Part shown: piece by piece, positions 61,744 through 64,000 of the stretch
Position numbering within the stretch: the first letter of the stretch is position 1
Layout of the letters: each line of letters begins with the position of its first letter
From: Fen-1298 sp050015675
Lineage (GTDB): Bacteria > Bacteroidota > Ignavibacteria > UBA10030
DNA length: 64,000 nucleotides
NCBI GenBank assembly: GCA_050015675.1
Contig: JBEKAY010000001.1
Coordinates: forward strand, 263,890-327,889
Direction: 5' to 3'
Notes under the pieces: model-generated
Told to the model about the DNA's origin: nothing
What the model saw: the letters and a program-made list of their open reading frames with translations, nothing else
Databases searched by the model: none
Program-made: the position numbers and the translations under genes

Positions 61744-64000
61744 ATGAAAAACCTTTCAATATTTTCTGCTATCTGTATAGTAACCTTGAGTCTATTTTCC
61801 TCAACATTGCAGGCTCAATGGACTCAACCAACTCCACCATATCGATATCGTGGCGACGTTTCTTCATTTACTATCTCGGGTTCAAATATGTTCTTGGGGA
61901 CATCCGCTGATGGCGTTTTCCGCACCACCGACAACGGATCGAATTGGGTGAAGACTAACAACGGGTTAACAAATCTTAGTATTAATACTCTCATATCAAA
62001 AGGTTCTTCACTCTTTGCAGGAACATCCAATGGTGTTTTTCTATCCACGGACAACGGATCGAACTGGACAGCAGTAAATACCGGATTGCCGGACACAACT
62101 ATCAAGGCTTTTACGATATGTGGATTGAAACTCTATGTTGCAACATCCAAGGGCAGCATATTTCATTCCACAAACGATGGAGCAAATTGGACACAAGATA
62201 CTGGGATAACAGCATCCTCACTGAGTGCAAGCGGTTCAAACATTCTGGCTGGCTCATATCATTCTAATGATAGCGGTGCAAACTGGATACCAGTACAATG
62301 GAACTTGCGCGGGTTCTCACAAGGTTCCTTTTATATGGGTGCTATCATAGATTCGACCATCTTTGAAAATATTCCTGCATCCGGAGGAGGCTTTATTGCA
62401 TACACAACAAACAATGGTTCTAACTGGAGTACCAATTTTTGCTGTAACTCTATTTCAGTCGTCACGACTGATTCCTCAAATTTGTACGTGGGAACCACGA
62501 AAGATGATTGGGGACACGTAGCTAGTATTCTTATGTCCACTGATAAAGGAACAAGCAGCACAACAATTAGTAATGGGATAACATGTACATCAATCCGCCA
62601 TATTACAGCCAAAGGTACCACCATTCTTGCGGAAACTGAAGTGGGCGTTTTTCTTTCGACAAACACCGGATCAAGTTGGACGCTTGTCAACAATGGATTA
62701 ATGGTGCCCACCCTTTGGTCGTCCTACAACGTTCAGGCAATGGCAAAGTATGATTCCATTATGTTTGCCGGAACTAAAGCCAGTGGTATTATCGTCTCTA
62801 CGAATTACGGTTCGAGTTGGTCTAATGCAACTGATGAATTTTCAGGATTTCCAAATACAATGGTAAGAGCGCTTATGATAAATGATTCGGCGGTTTTTGC
62901 GGGAACCAATAATGGTATTTACCGTTCTAACAACAATGGTTCATCTTGGATCGCAATGAACACCGGGTTGACACAAAATCAAAGAATCGTTTTGTCCTTG
63001 ATTGTTAAAGGATCATACATCTTTGCAGGGACGATGGCGGGCATTCTTGTTTCTTCGAATAATGGATCGAGTTGGACGCAACAGGGTTTGAAATATCCTG
63101 TGCTCAGTCTTCTAACAACCAATGGCTATGTATTTGCTGGTACTGCAACTAATGGGGTTTATGATTCAAGCAATAATGTATCGAGTTGGATACCTGCTAA
63201 TACGGGATTAACAAACCCTGTGTATGCTTTCGCTGTTACCCCGATTTCTAACAGTACCGGCAATACGAACATATTTGCGGCATGTGCGGATGGTGTTTAT
63301 CTTAGTACTAACAATGGATCGGAATGGAAGAAGGCTAGTGCAGGATTAAAGGGCGCGGCAAACATAGTCTTCGCTGTCAACACTTCAACTTTGGTTGCGG
63401 GCACCAATGATGGAGTTTATTTTTCAAAGAGTAATGGATCATCGTGGACACCAGTGAACACCGGTTTGGTAGATACGATAAATACTATTACCATGATCAA
63501 TGCAGACTTATTTGCTGGTAACTACAAGGGTGTCTGGCGGATACCTTTGTCTGATATTCCTCACCCACTTCTTGCCATTTTATCTTCAAGCATTTCTTTT
63601 GGCAATGTAAAAGTTGGATTATACAAAGATACTATTATAACTATTACGAACAACGGCACCGATACACTAAAGATAAGCAACATTGTTTCATCACGTTCTA
63701 CATTTACTGCAAGACCAACTGTCATAAATATTGCTCCCGGACAATTGTTCACAGACACATTACGATTTATGCCTTCAGTAGTTGGCGCGGATTCAGCACT
63801 GATTACAATCCAAAGCAATACAAACAGTTCACCTGACACAATAAAAATTTCGGGTATTGCTAATCCCGTAACCAATGTTGACCAAGGAACTGAACTACCA
63901 ACATGTTTTGCTCTTGATCAGAATTATCCTAATCCATTCAACCCAAGTACAGCTATCTCATTTAGTCTCCCATCAAAATCTTTTGTCTCGTTGAAGGTAT
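61744..64000 (+). CDS. secreted beta-propeller-like repeat protein with T9SS domain (cassette E), 3' end outside window
   Basis: Starts at ATG after AAGGAG with a signal peptide 'MKNLSIFSAICIVTLSLFSS' and runs open to the window end (752 codons). It is a paralogue of the cassette A protein: blades of the form 'LFAGTSNGVFLSTDNGSNW' but more diverged from each other, then an immunoglobulin-like domain ('ISFGNVKVGLYKDTIITITN') and the start of a type IX sorting domain ('LDQNYPNPFNPSTAISF'). The cassette begins with GTTATGTTGCAATTG (61697), the same start as cassette A. Confidence 0.85.
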   Translation, partial: MKNLSIFSAICIVTLSLFSSTLQAQWTQPTPPYRYRGDVSSFTISGSNMFLGTSADGVFRTTDNGSNWVKTNNGLTNLSINTLISKGSSLFAGTSNGVFLSTDNGSNWTAVNTGLPDTTIKAFTICGLKLYVATSKGSIFHSTNDGANWTQDTGITASSLSASGSNILAGSYHSNDSGANWIPVQWNLRGFSQGSFYMGAIIDSTIFENIPASGGGFIAYTTNNGSNWSTNFCCNSISVVTTDSSNLYVGTTKDDWGHVASILMSTDKGTSSTTISNGITCTSIRHITAKGTTILAETEVGVFLSTNTGSSWTLVNNGLMVPTLWSSYNVQAMAKYDSIMFAGTKASGIIVSTNYGSSWSNATDEFSGFPNTMVRALMINDSAVFAGTNNGIYRSNNNGSSWIAMNTGLTQNQRIVLSLIVKGSYIFAGTMAGILVSSNNGSSWTQQGLKYPVLSLLTTNGYVFAGTATNGVYDSSNNVSSWIPANTGLTNPVYAFAVTPISNSTGNTNIFAACADGVYLSTNNGSEWKKASAGLKGAANIVFAVNTSTLVAGTNDGVYFSKSNGSSWTPVNTGLVDTINTITMINADLFAGNYKGVWRIPLSDIPHPLLAILSSSISFGNVKVGLYKDTIITITNNGTDTLKISNIVSSRSTFTARPTVINIAPGQLFTDTLRFMPSVVGADSALITIQSNTNSSPDTIKISGIANPVTNVDQGTELPTCFALDQNYPNPFNPSTAISFSLPSKSFVSLKV

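Overview
The window (about 45% GC by eye) looks like the chromosome of a member of the Bacteroidota/Ignavibacteria-Kapabacteria side of the FCB group. Evidence: several secreted proteins end in a 'YPNPFNPxT' type IX secretion (T9SS) C-terminal domain; there are SusC/TonB-type receptors with carboxypeptidase-regulatory and STN domains, a DUF4249 lipoprotein, an ECF sigma/FecR/TonB transduction set, a Gld-like ABC transporter, and serial SurA/PpiC isomerases next to a MoxR ATPase. Species cannot be named from this.

Layout. 1-2.1 kb: 3' part of an AddB-like nuclease. 2.3-6.3 kb: small lipoprotein, TonB receptor and DUF4249 pair. 6.3-7.2 kb: two minus-strand genes. 7.4-13.8 kb: accessory minus-strand block of short unrelated genes (LysE exporter, DinB-like, zinc ribbon, MFS, SnoaL-like, HEPN-like and small unknowns) separated by attC-like sites, many degenerate. 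14.2-16.7 kb: T9SS-secreted protein and glycosidase-like protein. 17.1-21.5 kb: Gld-like ABC transporter operon. 21.7-31.7 kb: three parvulin-type chaperones, MoxR, secreted subtilase, VWA protein. 31.9-34.5 kb: LptD-like. 34.6-37.9 kb: tig-clpP-clpX on the minus strand. 37.9-38.1 kb: tRNA-Leu(UAG) nested in a broken tRNA-Leu-like sequence. 38.2-43 kb: TPR protein, M50 protease, lysA, acetyltransferase. 43.1-50.1 kb: sigma/FecR/TonB receptor, barrel protein, secreted C45-type Ntn hydrolase. 50.4-52.1 kb: glnS. 52.6-54.5 kb: REP-associated transposase, an unknown gene, a 42-bp minisatellite. 54.6 kb to the end: plus-strand integron cassette array.

The main discovery is in the two accessory blocks. 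Both read as integron gene-cassette arrays with no integrase in the window (CALIN-like). In the 54.6-64 kb array each cassette starts with a sequence that is the reverse complement of the sequence just before its own attC site, as expected for excised circular cassettes; this fixes the boundaries of four complete cassettes and one cut by the window end. Just before the first cassette of each array lies the same 24-bp sequence (21/24 identical, containing GTCTATCTAATTA), a candidate attI. Cassette cargo includes two paralogous T9SS-exported beta-propeller proteins, a TIR/deoxyribosyltransferase-like protein, a J-domain-like protein paired with a receiver lacking its phosphoacceptor aspartate, and a HEPN-like protein. 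A 100-bp palindromic element has inserted into two attC sites. Several relics (T9SS tail, formylglycine-enzyme/C-type-lectin-fold tail, KdpE tail, FecR/TonB junction) show continuing turnover.
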